Source: an uncultured Roseicyclus sp.
Lineage (GTDB): Bacteria > Pseudomonadota > Alphaproteobacteria > Rhodobacterales > Rhodobacteraceae
Reading direction: 5' to 3'
NCBI GenBank assembly: GCA_937139335.1
Contig: CAKZPN010000046.1
Span: 1-64,000, forward strand
Length of the DNA stretch: 64,000 bases
Shown here: in pieces, positions 27,196 to 36,323 of the stretch
How positions within the stretch are numbered: position 1 is the stretch's first letter
Layout: each line of letters starts with the position of its first letter
The notes under the pieces: generated by a model
Told to the model about the DNA's origin: nothing
The model's database searches: none
The model's input: only the letters and a program-made list of their open reading frames with translations
Program-made: the position numbers and the translations under genes

Positions 27196-28757
27196 AGCTT
27201 CTCTCCCAACACGGCCTTGATCTCGTCCATGATGCCGAGGATCCGCTGTTCCTGTGCGATGATCGCGTCCACGATCTTGGCCGGCGCGCGATGATCGGCG
27301 ACCTCGCCGGAATGCGGGTTCTTGATGTCCAGGTTGCACGCGACTACGCGGTCTTGGGCGTCGCGCTGGATCAGGTCAGCGGCGGAGACTTTCCAGGCGC
27401 GCTCGTTCGGCTCGCGCTTCTTCCACCAGGCAAGGCAGTCCGCAAACTCCTCATAGGCCATCGGCGCGGTTTTCGAGTACTTCTTGCGGCCTTCCGGCAG
27501 CGGCATCTCATAGTACCAGATGTCCTTCGTCGGTCCGGTCGTGTCGAAGAAGATCAGGTTTGCCGGGATGTCCGTGTAGGGCGCGAACACCCCTTCACGT
27601 AGCCGGACCACCGTGTGCAGGTTGTATTTCTCGAGCAGGTCCGCCTTGATCCGCGCCGAGATGCCATCGCCGAACAGCGTACCGTGCGGAACGACGACCG
27701 CGGCCCGCCCGCGCCCGACGCGCTTCAGCCGCCGCATTATCAGTTGCAGGAACAGCAGTGCCGTCTCGGCCGTGCGCCGGTCCTCAGGGAAGTTGTTGAG
27801 AATGCCTGCCTCCTCCTCGCCGCCGAACGGCGGATTGGTCAGGATGATATTGACCCGCTGATCCTCGCCGATCTCGGCCAAGCGGAAGCGAAGGGCATTG
27901 CCGGGGTCAATGCGCGGCGCATGCAGGCCGTGCAGCAGGAGGTTGAGCTGGGACAGCAGGAACGGCAGCGACTTCGCCTCGCCGCCGAAGAAGCTGTCTT
28001 CCTGGAGGATGCGCCGCTTCTCGACCGTATCGGCTTGGCGCTCAAGATGTAGGAACGCCTCGGTCAGAAATCCCCCGGTGCCGCATGCCGGGTCGAGGAT
28101 GGTCTCGCCCAGCTTGGGATCGGTCACCTCGACCATGAACCGCACGACCGGCCGGGGCGTGTAGAACTCGCCCGAGTCTCCTGCAGCGTCTCGCATCTCG
28201 CGCAGCAGCGTCTCGTACAGGCGGCCGAGTGTGTGAACTTCTTCCGAGGAATCGAAATGGATGCCGTCGATCAGGTTGACCACATCGCGCAGCAGGTAGC
28301 CGCTCTCCATCCGGTTGGCGAAGCCCTGAAAAACGGTTGCGATAACGTCGCGCCGCTCGCGCCGCCCATTATCGCCGCGCAAGCCTCGGAGATAGGCGAA
28401 GAGCCCCGGGCCCCGGGTGCCGTCCGGACGCTCCGTCATCTCGGAAACGAGGAACGACAGGAGGTCGGGGCCGGTGATGCCATCGGCATCCGCCGCCCAA
28501 TCACGCCAGCGATAAGGGGCCTCGATGATCGAGCGATAATCCTTGCCCGCGAGTTCGGCGCGTCCCTGCTCGATCCGCTCCATGTCGTCGAGGAACTTCA
28601 AAAACATGATCCAGGTGAGCATCGGCAACCGATCAAGGTCGCCGTTCAGCCCCTTGTCCTTCCGCATGATCTTGCGCGCGGACTTGATAATGCTGTCGAG
28701 GCGCTGGGCAGTAGTCAGTTGCTTCGGCGCAGCCTTCTTTCGGGCGGTTGTAGCCAA
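27192..28757 (-). CDS. hsdM: Type I restriction enzyme methylase subunit
   Basis: The 521-aa N6-adenine methyltransferase has an HsdM N-terminal helical domain (residues about 10-150), then the SAM motif DPACGTGGFLTEAFLHLE (about 222-240) and catalytic NPPFGG (about 307). After these come a helicase-independent recognition domain and a C-terminal coiled region (IVDAIIAQEQRILGIMDEIKAVLGEKL). hsdR lies 17 nt upstream and hsdS overlaps its end, so the three form one operon. Base composition is a little less GC-rich than in neighbouring core genes. Confidence 0.95.
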   Translation of the reverse strand: MATTARKKAAPKQLTTAQRLDSIIKSARKIMRKDKGLNGDLDRLPMLTWIMFLKFLDDMERIEQGRAELAGKDYRSIIEAPYRWRDWAADADGITGPDLLSFLVSEMTERPDGTRGPGLFAYLRGLRGDNGRRERRDVIATVFQGFANRMESGYLLRDVVNLIDGIHFDSSEEVHTLGRLYETLLREMRDAAGDSGEFYTPRPVVRFMVEVTDPKLGETILDPACGTGGFLTEAFLHLERQADTVEKRRILQEDSFFGGEAKSLPFLLSQLNLLLHGLHAPRIDPGNALRFRLAEIGEDQRVNIILTNPPFGGEEEAGILNNFPEDRRTAETALLFLQLIMRRLKRVGRGRAAVVVPHGTLFGDGISARIKADLLEKYNLHTVVRLREGVFAPYTDIPANLIFFDTTGPTKDIWYYEMPLPEGRKKYSKTAPMAYEEFADCLAWWKKREPNERAWKVSAADLIQRDAQDRVVACNLDIKNPHSGEVADHRAPAKIVDAIIAQEQRILGIMDEIKAVLGEKL

Positions 28758-28774
28758 GATAGAGCTCCTTCAAT

Positions 28775-31153
28775 TCAAGCGGTATAGAGCAGACGCTGCA
28801 GCTCGGTGACGGCGCTGCGCAGCTCCTTGCCCCCGCCGAAGCGGGCGGCGATTTCTATGACGTTGCCCCACTCGTTGAATGGGGGGACTTCCAGGATGTC
28901 GGGCAGCTTGAACTGAGCACTTCCGTGTTCGGCATACTTTTCAAGCACGGCATCCAGAACTTCACGGGCATCCGGCCCAAACCGGTCCAGAAACTCGTCC
29001 TGCTCCCTTACCAGTCGGTCAGCGCGCTCGCGCCGGGTGCGCAGCGGCGCGTTATAGGCGAGATGGCAAAGGAGATCGAACGGGTCGGCCTCCGGCTTTC
29101 CGACTGCATCAGCCAGGGAATCGAGGTCGATGCCCTTTTCCTCCAGTCGCTCGACGATTTCCGCCCGGCGTTCGAGATCGAGCCAGTCCGTGCGCAGTTC
29201 CGACGCATTGGGATAGAGTGTGCGGACCTTGTCGCCAGTGTAATCGGTGAGCTGGCGGCAGGCGACTTGCCGCCCGTCGGAATCGAGTTCGTACACGAGG
29301 TGCCGGACGATCGCGACCTCGCCGCCGTCGACATAGAACTTGCGGGGCCCGTTCTCACCCTCGTCCCCCAGCTCGACGGGTCCGTCCGGGATATCGGGCC
29401 CTTCAGGAAAATCGTCCGGATCCGCCGCCACTTCTTCGATCTCGCGCTCTTCCACGATGTCGCCGTCCGCATTGATGACCGCTTCGTCCTCGCGGACGGG
29501 ATCGCCGTCAAAGGCGGGATCGGCGAACATGCGCGTCGCGGTTCCGGTGTAGTCGATGATGTTGAAGGCGAGCTTGCCATAGTCGGGCCTGAGACGGGTG
29601 CCCCGTCCGATGATCTGCTTGAACTCGGGCATGGAGCCCACGACCCGCGCGAGCACGACGTTCTTGCAGGTCGGGGCGTCCACGCCGGTCGTGAGAAGCT
29701 GCGACGTGGTGAGGATGACCGGCGTCTGGGTCTCGACATCCTGAAACTTCGCCCTGTGCGCGCTTCCCACATCGCCCTCGTCGGACGTCACACGGCAAAC
29801 GTAGTCGGGATGGTCCTTCACGAGATCGGTGTTCAGAGCGGCGAGCGCTTGCCGCATTTCGAGCGCGTGTTCCTGGTCGACGCAGAAGACGATAGTCTTG
29901 GCGAAGCGATCGGTCTCGGCCATGAAGCCCGCGAGATGTCTCGCAATGGCCTGCGTTCGCGCCCGCAACGCCACGACCCGCTCGAAGTCCCGCGTGGAGT
30001 ACTCTGCGTCGGGGATTTCGCGTCCATAACGATCAAGTTCACCCCGCGTAGGTCGCCAGCCGGCAGCGTCGTAGTCCGAGATGACGCGATGGACGCGATA
30101 CGGGGCCAGGAAGCCGTCAGCGATGCCCTGCGCCAGGCTGTACTCATAGAGCGGATCGCCGAAATAGTTGTAGGTGTCGACGTTGTCCTCCCGCCGCGGC
30201 GTCGCTGTCATCCCGATCTGGGTCGCGGGCTCGAACCACTCGAGAATTTCCCGCCAGTTGCTGTCGTCTCGCGCGCTACCCCGATGGCATTCGTCGATGA
30301 TGATGAGATCGAAGAAATCGCGCGCATACTCGCGGTAGAGGCCGGGACGGTTCTCGTCACGCGCAATGGACTGGTAGATCGCGAAATACATGTCGCGGCT
30401 CTTGACCGGCAGCCCGCCAGAGATCTTGTGACGGGCGTCACCAAACGGGCTGAAGTCCTTTGCCATCGGATCGTCGACCAGGACGTTGCGATCAGCGAGA
30501 AACAGGATCTTCGGATTCCGGTTGACCCCTTTGGAATTCCAGCGTGCCGACCAGAGCTTCCAGCAGACCTGGAAGGCGACGGCAGTCTTGCCCGCTCCGG
30601 TGCAAAGTGTGAGCAGTGCCCGCTTCCTGCCCTGAAGCGCCGCCTGGACGGCCCGGTTCACGGCGATTTCCTGATAGTAGCGAAGGGGCTTGGTTCGGTC
30701 TGGAAACGTGGGCGTCAACAGCCGTTCGGCCACTTGATCGTCGACAATGCCCTCGGCGCGGCGGAGCCGGGCCCAAAGGTCATCAGGTGCCGGGAAATCC
30801 GAAATCGTTCGCTCGACGCCGGTCGTGTAGTCGAACTCGACAATCTCGATCCCGTTGGTCGAATACGCGAACCGAAGTCCAAGGATCTTGGCATATTCCT
30901 TGGCTTGTTGAAGCCCCTCCGCGGCATGCCGGTAGCGGGACTTGGCCTCAACAACGGCGATCGGGAAGTCCGGATTGTACCGCAGCAGATAGTCTGAGCG
31001 CTTCTGCTTGCCACGGCGAGCTTTGCCGCCGACAAACACAACCCGGCCGTCAGTGAAGGTTCTCTGCTCGTTTATCGCGTGCGGGCGGTCATCCCAGCCT
31101 GCTTCCTGCAGTTTCGGGACGACGAACTTCCTGCAGGTGTCGGCTTCGTTCAT
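28775..31153 (-). CDS. hsdR: Type I restriction enzyme R subunit (EcoEI-like)
   Basis: The 792-aa motor-nuclease has an N-terminal PD-(D/E)xK nuclease (PDFPIAVVEAKSRYRHAAEGLQQA, about residues 60-85). The SF2 helicase shows Walker A CTGAGKT, IIIDECHRG (DEAH-type box), GMTATPRRED and IIGRGTRLRPD. A C-terminal assembly domain follows. Length and motif order resemble the EcoEI branch. The ATG at 31151-31153 is preferred to a TTG two codons upstream. It is the first gene of the hsdRMS-hipA-DUF3037 operon. It would cut unmethylated foreign DNA after translocation. Confidence 0.95.
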   Translation of the reverse strand: MNEADTCRKFVVPKLQEAGWDDRPHAINEQRTFTDGRVVFVGGKARRGKQKRSDYLLRYNPDFPIAVVEAKSRYRHAAEGLQQAKEYAKILGLRFAYSTNGIEIVEFDYTTGVERTISDFPAPDDLWARLRRAEGIVDDQVAERLLTPTFPDRTKPLRYYQEIAVNRAVQAALQGRKRALLTLCTGAGKTAVAFQVCWKLWSARWNSKGVNRNPKILFLADRNVLVDDPMAKDFSPFGDARHKISGGLPVKSRDMYFAIYQSIARDENRPGLYREYARDFFDLIIIDECHRGSARDDSNWREILEWFEPATQIGMTATPRREDNVDTYNYFGDPLYEYSLAQGIADGFLAPYRVHRVISDYDAAGWRPTRGELDRYGREIPDAEYSTRDFERVVALRARTQAIARHLAGFMAETDRFAKTIVFCVDQEHALEMRQALAALNTDLVKDHPDYVCRVTSDEGDVGSAHRAKFQDVETQTPVILTTSQLLTTGVDAPTCKNVVLARVVGSMPEFKQIIGRGTRLRPDYGKLAFNIIDYTGTATRMFADPAFDGDPVREDEAVINADGDIVEEREIEEVAADPDDFPEGPDIPDGPVELGDEGENGPRKFYVDGGEVAIVRHLVYELDSDGRQVACRQLTDYTGDKVRTLYPNASELRTDWLDLERRAEIVERLEEKGIDLDSLADAVGKPEADPFDLLCHLAYNAPLRTRRERADRLVREQDEFLDRFGPDAREVLDAVLEKYAEHGSAQFKLPDILEVPPFNEWGNVIEIAARFGGGKELRSAVTELQRLLYTA

Positions 31154-31310
31154 GCGCAATCTGCTTCGCCCGGTTTCGACATGCCATCGCGCAGCAAACG
31201 GCTTGTCAAAGAAATCGGCTCAGATCAACGCGCAATTCTTTGGTTTGGCAGCTCTTTCGCCTGACAACGGCTCGGAGAAGCTACAGCGTGGCCGACTGAT
31301 GCCGCAAGCC

Positions 31311-31706
31311 TTATTCCGTCCCTGGCAGCAAGGACTCGCGCTGCCTCGACCATTCATCGGGGATCTGCACTCGCAGCGACTGAAGCGTCAGGCCCGGGGG
31401 ATGCCGTGCGTCGAGTATCGCCTCGACGAGATCGGGCGCAAGCTGCGTCAGCCGAAGCACACGCGTGAGGTAAGAGACAGCGATACCTTCCTGTGCGGCG
31501 AGGTCGGCTATCGTGGCAAAGTCACCGTTGTCGAGCATCCTCTTCCAGCGGAACGCGCGCGCAAGCGCCTTGATGAGCGTATCGTCCGGCTTCCCGCGCG
31601 CTTGGATGCCTGATGGCCGCTGCATCTCTTTCCGCCCGCCGCGCTTCACGATGTGGAATGGCACGTGGAATGTGACCGTCTCGGGGACCGCCGTCGCGCG
31701 GGTCAT
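31311..31706 (-). CDS. HTH protein linked to the serine recombinase
   Basis: The 131-aa basic protein has a helix-turn-helix like that of ParB/KorB proteins (FATIADLAAQEGIAVSYLTRVLRLTQLAPDLVEAILDARHPPGLTLQSL, residues about 75-125). Its ATG overlaps the recombinase stop by 4 bp. Small proteins of this kind are common directly downstream of large serine recombinases in Rhodobacteraceae prophages; a recombination-directionality or DNA-binding role is plausible but unproven. A longer frame upstream only shadows the recombinase. Confidence 0.75.
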   Translation of the reverse strand: MTRATAVPETVTFHVPFHIVKRGGRKEMQRPSGIQARGKPDDTLIKALARAFRWKRMLDNGDFATIADLAAQEGIAVSYLTRVLRLTQLAPDLVEAILDARHPPGLTLQSLRVQIPDEWSRQRESLLPGTE

Positions 31707-33028
31707 GCCGCTACTCCGATGCTGCCAGACAGCATCTCGCGCGCGAGCCCTCCGAGGCCGTCCATCCGGAGCCGGACGTTGAGTCCCTCCGTGCCGATGT
31801 CGACGCGCTCGACCAGCAGCGCCACGATGCGCGCCTGCTCGGCAGGGAAGAGTTCGTCCCACAGCGGATAGAGTTGCTGCAGCGCCGCGCGAGCGTCGGC
31901 TTCGGTGATGTCGTCGGCGTGGGCACGCGCCACCTTCCACGTGCCCACCACGATCTCGGGCTGTCGGAACACGGCGCGCAGCTGGTTGATGACGGCCGCC
32001 TCGATCTCGCCGGCTTGCACACGGCCGACCGGGCACGACCCAGCGCCATGCTTCAGCACCGTCTGGCTGACGTAGTAGCGGTAGAGCCTGCCGCCCTTGC
32101 GGGTGTGCGTTGGCGAGAATGCCGCGCCGTCTGGGCCGAACAGCAGCCCCTTCAGCAGCGCGGGCGTGTCGGCGCGAGTGCGCGCGGCGCGCTTGCGCGG
32201 GCTCTCCTGCAGGATGGCGTGAACCTTGTCCCACACTTCGCGGTCGATGATCCCGTTGTGCTCGCCGGGATAGCTGTCGCCCTTGTGGACCGCCTCTCCG
32301 ATGTAGGCCCGGTTGTTCAGCATCCGGTAGAGGTACTTCTTGTCGATCCGGTGGCCTTTCGGCGTGCGGATCCCGCGGGCGCCGACCTCCCGCGCCAGTT
32401 CCGTGCACGACCCGATCTGGAGGAAGCGGGCGAAGATCCAGTGCACATGTGCGGCGCGTTCTTCGTCGACCAGCAGCTTGCGGTTCTCGACGCGGTATCC
32501 AAAGGGCGGCACCCCGCCCATCCACATCCCCTTCTTGCGGCTGGCGGCGACCTTGTCGCGGATGCGCTCGGCCGTGACCTCGCGCTCGAACTGGGCGAAG
32601 CTGAGCAGGATGTTCAGCGTCAGCCGTCCCATGGACGTGGTCGTGTTAAACGACTGAGTGACCGAGACGAAGGTCACACCGTTGCGGTCGAACACCTCCA
32701 CCAGCTTCGCGAAGTCGGCGAGCGAGCGGCTGAGGCGGTCGATCTTGTAGACTACGACCACATCGACCAGCCCGTCCTCGATGTCCTCCAGCAGCCGCTT
32801 CAATCCAGACCGCTCCAGCGTCCCGCCCGAGATGCCGCCGTCGTCATACTGATCGCGGACCAGCACCCAGCCCTCGGAGCGCTGGCTGGCGATGAACGCC
32901 TCGCAGGCCTCACGCTGGGCGTGGAGGCTGTTGAATTCCTGCTCCAGCCCTTCCTCGGAGGATTTCCGGGTGTAGACCGCGCACCGCAGCTTGCGGACGA
33001 GTTTCGATTTCTCCGGGGGCGATGTCAT
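31703..33028 (-). CDS. Large serine recombinase (candidate integrase)
   Basis: The 441-aa recombinase has an N-terminal resolvase domain: RCAVYTRKSSEEGLEQEFNSLHAQREACEAFI with the catalytic Ser near residue 22, YKIDRLSRSLADFAKL and FEREVTAERIRDKVAASRKKGMWMGG. A recombinase domain (GYRVENRKLLVDEERAAHVHWIF) and a zinc-ribbon-like region near GAGSCPVG follow. It is the only integrase-type enzyme of full length in the island. It starts at the ATG overlapping the DUF2924 stop (ATGA). Serine integrases do not often target tRNA genes, so a link to the tRNA-Ser insertion is inference. Confidence 0.88.
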   Translation of the reverse strand: MTSPPEKSKLVRKLRCAVYTRKSSEEGLEQEFNSLHAQREACEAFIASQRSEGWVLVRDQYDDGGISGGTLERSGLKRLLEDIEDGLVDVVVVYKIDRLSRSLADFAKLVEVFDRNGVTFVSVTQSFNTTTSMGRLTLNILLSFAQFEREVTAERIRDKVAASRKKGMWMGGVPPFGYRVENRKLLVDEERAAHVHWIFARFLQIGSCTELAREVGARGIRTPKGHRIDKKYLYRMLNNRAYIGEAVHKGDSYPGEHNGIIDREVWDKVHAILQESPRKRAARTRADTPALLKGLLFGPDGAAFSPTHTRKGGRLYRYYVSQTVLKHGAGSCPVGRVQAGEIEAAVINQLRAVFRQPEIVVGTWKVARAHADDITEADARAALQQLYPLWDELFPAEQARIVALLVERVDIGTEGLNVRLRMDGLGGLAREMLSGSIGVAA

Positions 33029-33480
33029 GTCCGCCCCCTGTGGTTCTTGAGCCCGAAGAACACCCATCCGTTCCAGCGCGTGCCGGTGATCGCGCGGGCG
33101 ATGGCAGACAGCGACTTGTAGGGCCTCCCCTGCCATTCGAAGCCGTCCTTGGTGACGGTGACGATCTGCTCGACGCCCTGCCACTCGCGCAGCAGCCGCG
33201 TGCCTGTGATGGGGCGATCGAGATTGGCGCGGATGCCGCGCTTCTTCCTGTCGCCGCCATCCAGTTCCTCGCCCAGCCGTTCCAGCCGCCGGATCGTCTC
33301 GGGCTTCAGCCCGCCATAGGCGAGTTCCTGGATGCGGTAGGCCAGGCGGGACTCGAGGTAGCGTCTGTTGAACGGCGGGGGCTCGGTGTCGAACAGCTCG
33401 CGCCACTGTCGCTTCAGATCGGGCGTCGGAGTGGTCTTGAGCGCGGCAAGGCGCGCGGGGATGGGATCATGGGTCGTCAT
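33025..33480 (-). CDS. DUF2924 domain protein
   Basis: The 151-aa basic protein shows the DUF2924 pattern: LAALKTTPTPDLKRQWRELFDTEPPPFNRRYLESRLAYRIQELAYGG, a variable middle, then GTRLLREWQGVEQIVTVTKDGFEWQGRPYKSLSAIARAITGTRWNGWVFFGLK. It overlaps both neighbours by 4 bp. DUF2924 genes regularly precede serine recombinases in alphaproteobacterial prophages and islands, suggesting a DNA-binding accessory role in recombination. The start at 33478-33480 gives the family-typical N-terminus. Confidence 0.85.
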   Translation of the reverse strand: MTTHDPIPARLAALKTTPTPDLKRQWRELFDTEPPPFNRRYLESRLAYRIQELAYGGLKPETIRRLERLGEELDGGDRKKRGIRANLDRPITGTRLLREWQGVEQIVTVTKDGFEWQGRPYKSLSAIARAITGTRWNGWVFFGLKNHRGRT

Positions 33481-33671
33481 GGTGTCTCCTTCTTGGTCGG
33501 AGTTGCATGACCACTCCGGTGGCGGAGGGAGTGAAGAGAACTTTCTCCCTGATCGGCAGGTAGTTCGCTTGACTGTCGGGCTCGCAGGCGAACGAGGCCG
33601 ACGCCGAGGATGCGGCAGAGTTCGGCACGGCGTTCGAGTGGCGACATGAGGTGGGCAGGATACGGGTTCAT
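33477..33671 (-). CDS. Small protein of the prophage replication operon, 64 aa
   Basis: It begins MNPYPAHLMSPLERRAELCRILGVGLVRLRARQSS and overlaps both the primase stop and the DUF2924 start by 4 bp, which argues strongly that it is translated. It is basic, with one amphipathic helix and no membrane span. I recall similar small proteins between primase and DUF2924 genes in related prophages. No function is known to me. Confidence 0.65.
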   Translation of the reverse strand: MNPYPAHLMSPLERRAELCRILGVGLVRLRARQSSELPADQGESSLHSLRHRSGHATPTKKETP

Positions 33672-35971
33672 GCCTCGCCTTCCGCGGCCGTGCGGCGCAC
33701 CTCGATGCCATGCCAACCGCGACCCACACCGACGCGCCCCGGCGTGAAGCCGCGTTCCCGCAGCTGTGCCCCCAGGATCTTCCGGGATCCGACCTCATAG
33801 CCGCCTGCGGCCGCCCATTGTGACCAGCTGTGGTAGAGGTCACTGGCCGTGGCGCGGGCGCGCCCATCGACGCTGCACTGATCGGCAATCCACTGGCCGA
33901 GCACATCCTCATCCTCGAGGTATTCGTTCACGGCGGCAGTGATCGATGCCGGCGGGTCGAGACCTTCGCGTTGCCATTCCAGGCAGCCCTCGATCATCCA
34001 GCCAAGGATGCCGTCCGCTTCAGCCAGCAGTTTTTCCGCGAGGTGGGCGTCCCGTCGGTCTGGCGGGATCGTCACGCTGAAGGGCACGAGGTGCAGCCTG
34101 CGCCGCATCGCTTCCCCGGTCCGCCGCAGTTCCGGACGATGATTGCCAGCGACGACCAGCTTGAACTGCGGCACGAACTCGAAATGGTTCTGCCGCATGA
34201 AGTTGGCGCGGATGCTCTCGCCCCCGGTGATGCTCTTGATCCGTCCCTCAGCCCAGGCGCGCCCGGCTTCGGTCTCCGGGACAAGCACCAGGCGCGCGCC
34301 CCTCAGGCCGGCAAGCTCGGTCAGATGCCGGTCGGACTTCGAGGCCATGAAGGTCTCCAGCGTCGCCGTCGCGGCATAGCTGCCAAGGATCGTCGAGATG
34401 ATCCTCAGGAATACCGATTTGCCGTTCGCACCCTGGCCGTGCAGGAACAGGAACATCTGCGCGTCGGTCGAGCCCGAGAGGCAGTAACCGCAGAACCTTT
34501 TCAGATAGGCCTCCAGCTCGGCATCGCCGCCAAGGACCTCCCTGAGAAAGACAAGCCAGTGGGGACAGTCCGTGCCCGGCGAGGCCGTCGTGATCTGCGT
34601 GATCAGGTGCCCCCTCTGATGCGCCTGCAGCCGGCCTGTCGTCAGATCGACGATGCCCGCCGGCGTGTTGAGGAGCATTGGGTGGCTGTCCCAGGCACCC
34701 GGACCGACCGCGATCTGCGGATCGGCTGCAGCGATGCGGGACACCGCCATGATGGTCCTGTCACTCGCCAGCCGCCGGGCGGTGGCGGCACTTTCCACCT
34801 GGGCCGATGCCGCACGGCAGATATGGCGGACGACATCACGCACTCTGCCCGTCTCGTCGGCGTGCCAGTGGGTTCCACTCCAACGGTACCATGCGCCCCA
34901 AGCTGGAACATGGCGCCAGTCCTGGCCATGCAGCCGCACGAACTCGGCGGCTAGCGCGTCCTCGCTTTGCGGCTGCGGCGCGAGCCCCTGAGTGTTCACC
35001 GGCGACGAACTTGATCCCTGCATCCCGGCTTTGGCTGCATCCAGCTGCGCCAGCTTGTCGAAGTCGCGGCGGAGGCGCCATTCATCGATAGGCGGCACGA
35101 CCATCGCGGTGTTGTACTCTACGACTGCGGCCCATGCCTGTTCCCGCGAACAATGTCCCAGCCGCGCATTCCTGATCCAGTGGCCGCAGGTGCTGGTGAT
35201 CGCGTCATGCCGTGTGACACCGTCCATCCCCCCTTCTCGGACCTTCATGGACTGAAGCTGCGAGGCGGAGGGGCCACGAGGCCGGGCGGTGAGAACGGGC
35301 GCCAGACCAGGCATGGCCGGCATGGCGGCAACAAGGTTGCAGAACTCGTCGAGATCGTACTCGGCCGTACTGCGGCCCAGTAGACGCACCGGGGAGCGGC
35401 GACTGTTCTTGCCGTGGATGGAGCCAGGCACCCGGATCGGTTGATGCAGGCTGCCAAGCGACGTGTCGCCTCCCACCTTTTGCGCAATCGCCAGCCGGGC
35501 CTCCTTCACGCGCAACAGATCGGATCCGCGTGCAGCTTCCGTCAGGCGCCAGTAGAGGTGGATCTTATCCTCCCCAGCGTCTGTGCGCCCCCCGGACGCC
35601 ACCTCCATCGTCGGCGCCCCCAGGTGGCGAACAAGATGGTCGCGCTGCGCGCTTATGCTGCCGGAGTCGAGATCCACGAGGACAACGGCCGTCTCCACAA
35701 TATCCGTCGCCTTCGCGCTGCCCGGTCGCCTCACGGTGCACGGCACCACGAAGAGGCCGCGCGAGGACGCAGCTGAGGGGGCCGCCAGGCGCTTCAGTGC
35801 CTGGGGCAGCTCCGTCAGCTTCTCAAAGTGGGAGCCGGGCTTCTGGTCGGGCGTGCCCTTCTCCGACAGCGTTCGGACGGGCGCAAACCCCTCAACGTAG
35901 CCGAACACGACATCGCAGAACGTGTCGATGGCCTCCGGGTCCGGCCGCGGGTCATCCTGCACCGCGATCAT
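33668..35971 (-). CDS. Phage/plasmid primase-helicase (D5/P4 type)
   Basis: The 767-aa replication protein has an N-terminal primase-polymerase-like region with an acidic metal motif (VVLVDLDSGS) and HLYWRLTEAARG then HQPIRVPGSIHGK (residues about 85-190). A D5-like middle segment follows, then an SF3-type helicase with Walker A FLHGQGANGKSVFLRII (near residue 500), Walker B-like LVLVPETEAG and sensor VVAGNHRPELRR. Such proteins start replication of excised phage or satellite DNA. It is translationally coupled to the AlpA-like gene before it and the 64-aa protein after it. Confidence 0.9.
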   Translation of the reverse strand: MIAVQDDPRPDPEAIDTFCDVVFGYVEGFAPVRTLSEKGTPDQKPGSHFEKLTELPQALKRLAAPSAASSRGLFVVPCTVRRPGSAKATDIVETAVVLVDLDSGSISAQRDHLVRHLGAPTMEVASGGRTDAGEDKIHLYWRLTEAARGSDLLRVKEARLAIAQKVGGDTSLGSLHQPIRVPGSIHGKNSRRSPVRLLGRSTAEYDLDEFCNLVAAMPAMPGLAPVLTARPRGPSASQLQSMKVREGGMDGVTRHDAITSTCGHWIRNARLGHCSREQAWAAVVEYNTAMVVPPIDEWRLRRDFDKLAQLDAAKAGMQGSSSSPVNTQGLAPQPQSEDALAAEFVRLHGQDWRHVPAWGAWYRWSGTHWHADETGRVRDVVRHICRAASAQVESAATARRLASDRTIMAVSRIAAADPQIAVGPGAWDSHPMLLNTPAGIVDLTTGRLQAHQRGHLITQITTASPGTDCPHWLVFLREVLGGDAELEAYLKRFCGYCLSGSTDAQMFLFLHGQGANGKSVFLRIISTILGSYAATATLETFMASKSDRHLTELAGLRGARLVLVPETEAGRAWAEGRIKSITGGESIRANFMRQNHFEFVPQFKLVVAGNHRPELRRTGEAMRRRLHLVPFSVTIPPDRRDAHLAEKLLAEADGILGWMIEGCLEWQREGLDPPASITAAVNEYLEDEDVLGQWIADQCSVDGRARATASDLYHSWSQWAAAGGYEVGSRKILGAQLRERGFTPGRVGVGRGWHGIEVRRTAAEGEA

Positions 35972-36195
35972 TCCGGACGCCCCTGCTTCCGGGCCGTCTC
36001 CTCGTAGGCGAGGACATCGGTGAGGCGGTAGAGAACGCTGCCGCCAATCCTGATCCAGGCCGGGCCGGTTCCGTCAGCGCGGTAGCGTTGCAGGGTCCGG
36101 GTCGATTTCCGCCAGCGCTTCGCAAGGTCGTCCTCGGCCATGAGGGAGAAGACGTTTACCCAGGTGCCGGTCGTGTTCTGCTCGTCTGCCATCAT
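35968..36195 (-). CDS. AlpA/MerR-like excisionase-type HTH protein
   Basis: This small DNA-binding protein of about 75 aa has a winged helix-turn-helix: DDLAKRWRKSTRTLQRYRADGTGPAWIRIGGSVLYRLTDVLAYEET, the pattern of AlpA/excisionase family regulators. ATGs at 36204, 36195 and 36192 are possible; one of the later two is preferred because GGAG precedes them. It is the first gene of the integration/replication operon and its stop overlaps the primase start, so it probably controls the operon or excision. Confidence 0.8.
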   Translation of the reverse strand: MMADEQNTTGTWVNVFSLMAEDDLAKRWRKSTRTLQRYRADGTGPAWIRIGGSVLYRLTDVLAYEETARKQGRPE

Positions 36196-36323
36196 TGTCT
36201 CCATGTGTCGCTCAAAGGCGAGTGATGGAGATAAAATAACTTTAAATCAGGTGGTTACGCACCTCTGTCGCACTGACGGCTCAGCTGCGAACGCTGACAA
36301 TCGAGGGACGCTCAGCCAATAAA

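Noticed and set aside
28925..30997. 690-codon plus-strand open frame over hsdR
   Set aside because: Antisense to hsdR, whose motifs are intact; no domain or start signal of its own.
31311..32525. 404-codon frame joining the HTH protein to upstream sequence as one fusion
   Set aside because: Only the last 131 codons look like protein; the upstream part is the out-of-frame shadow of the recombinase. The ATGA overlap at 31703-31706 marks the real start.
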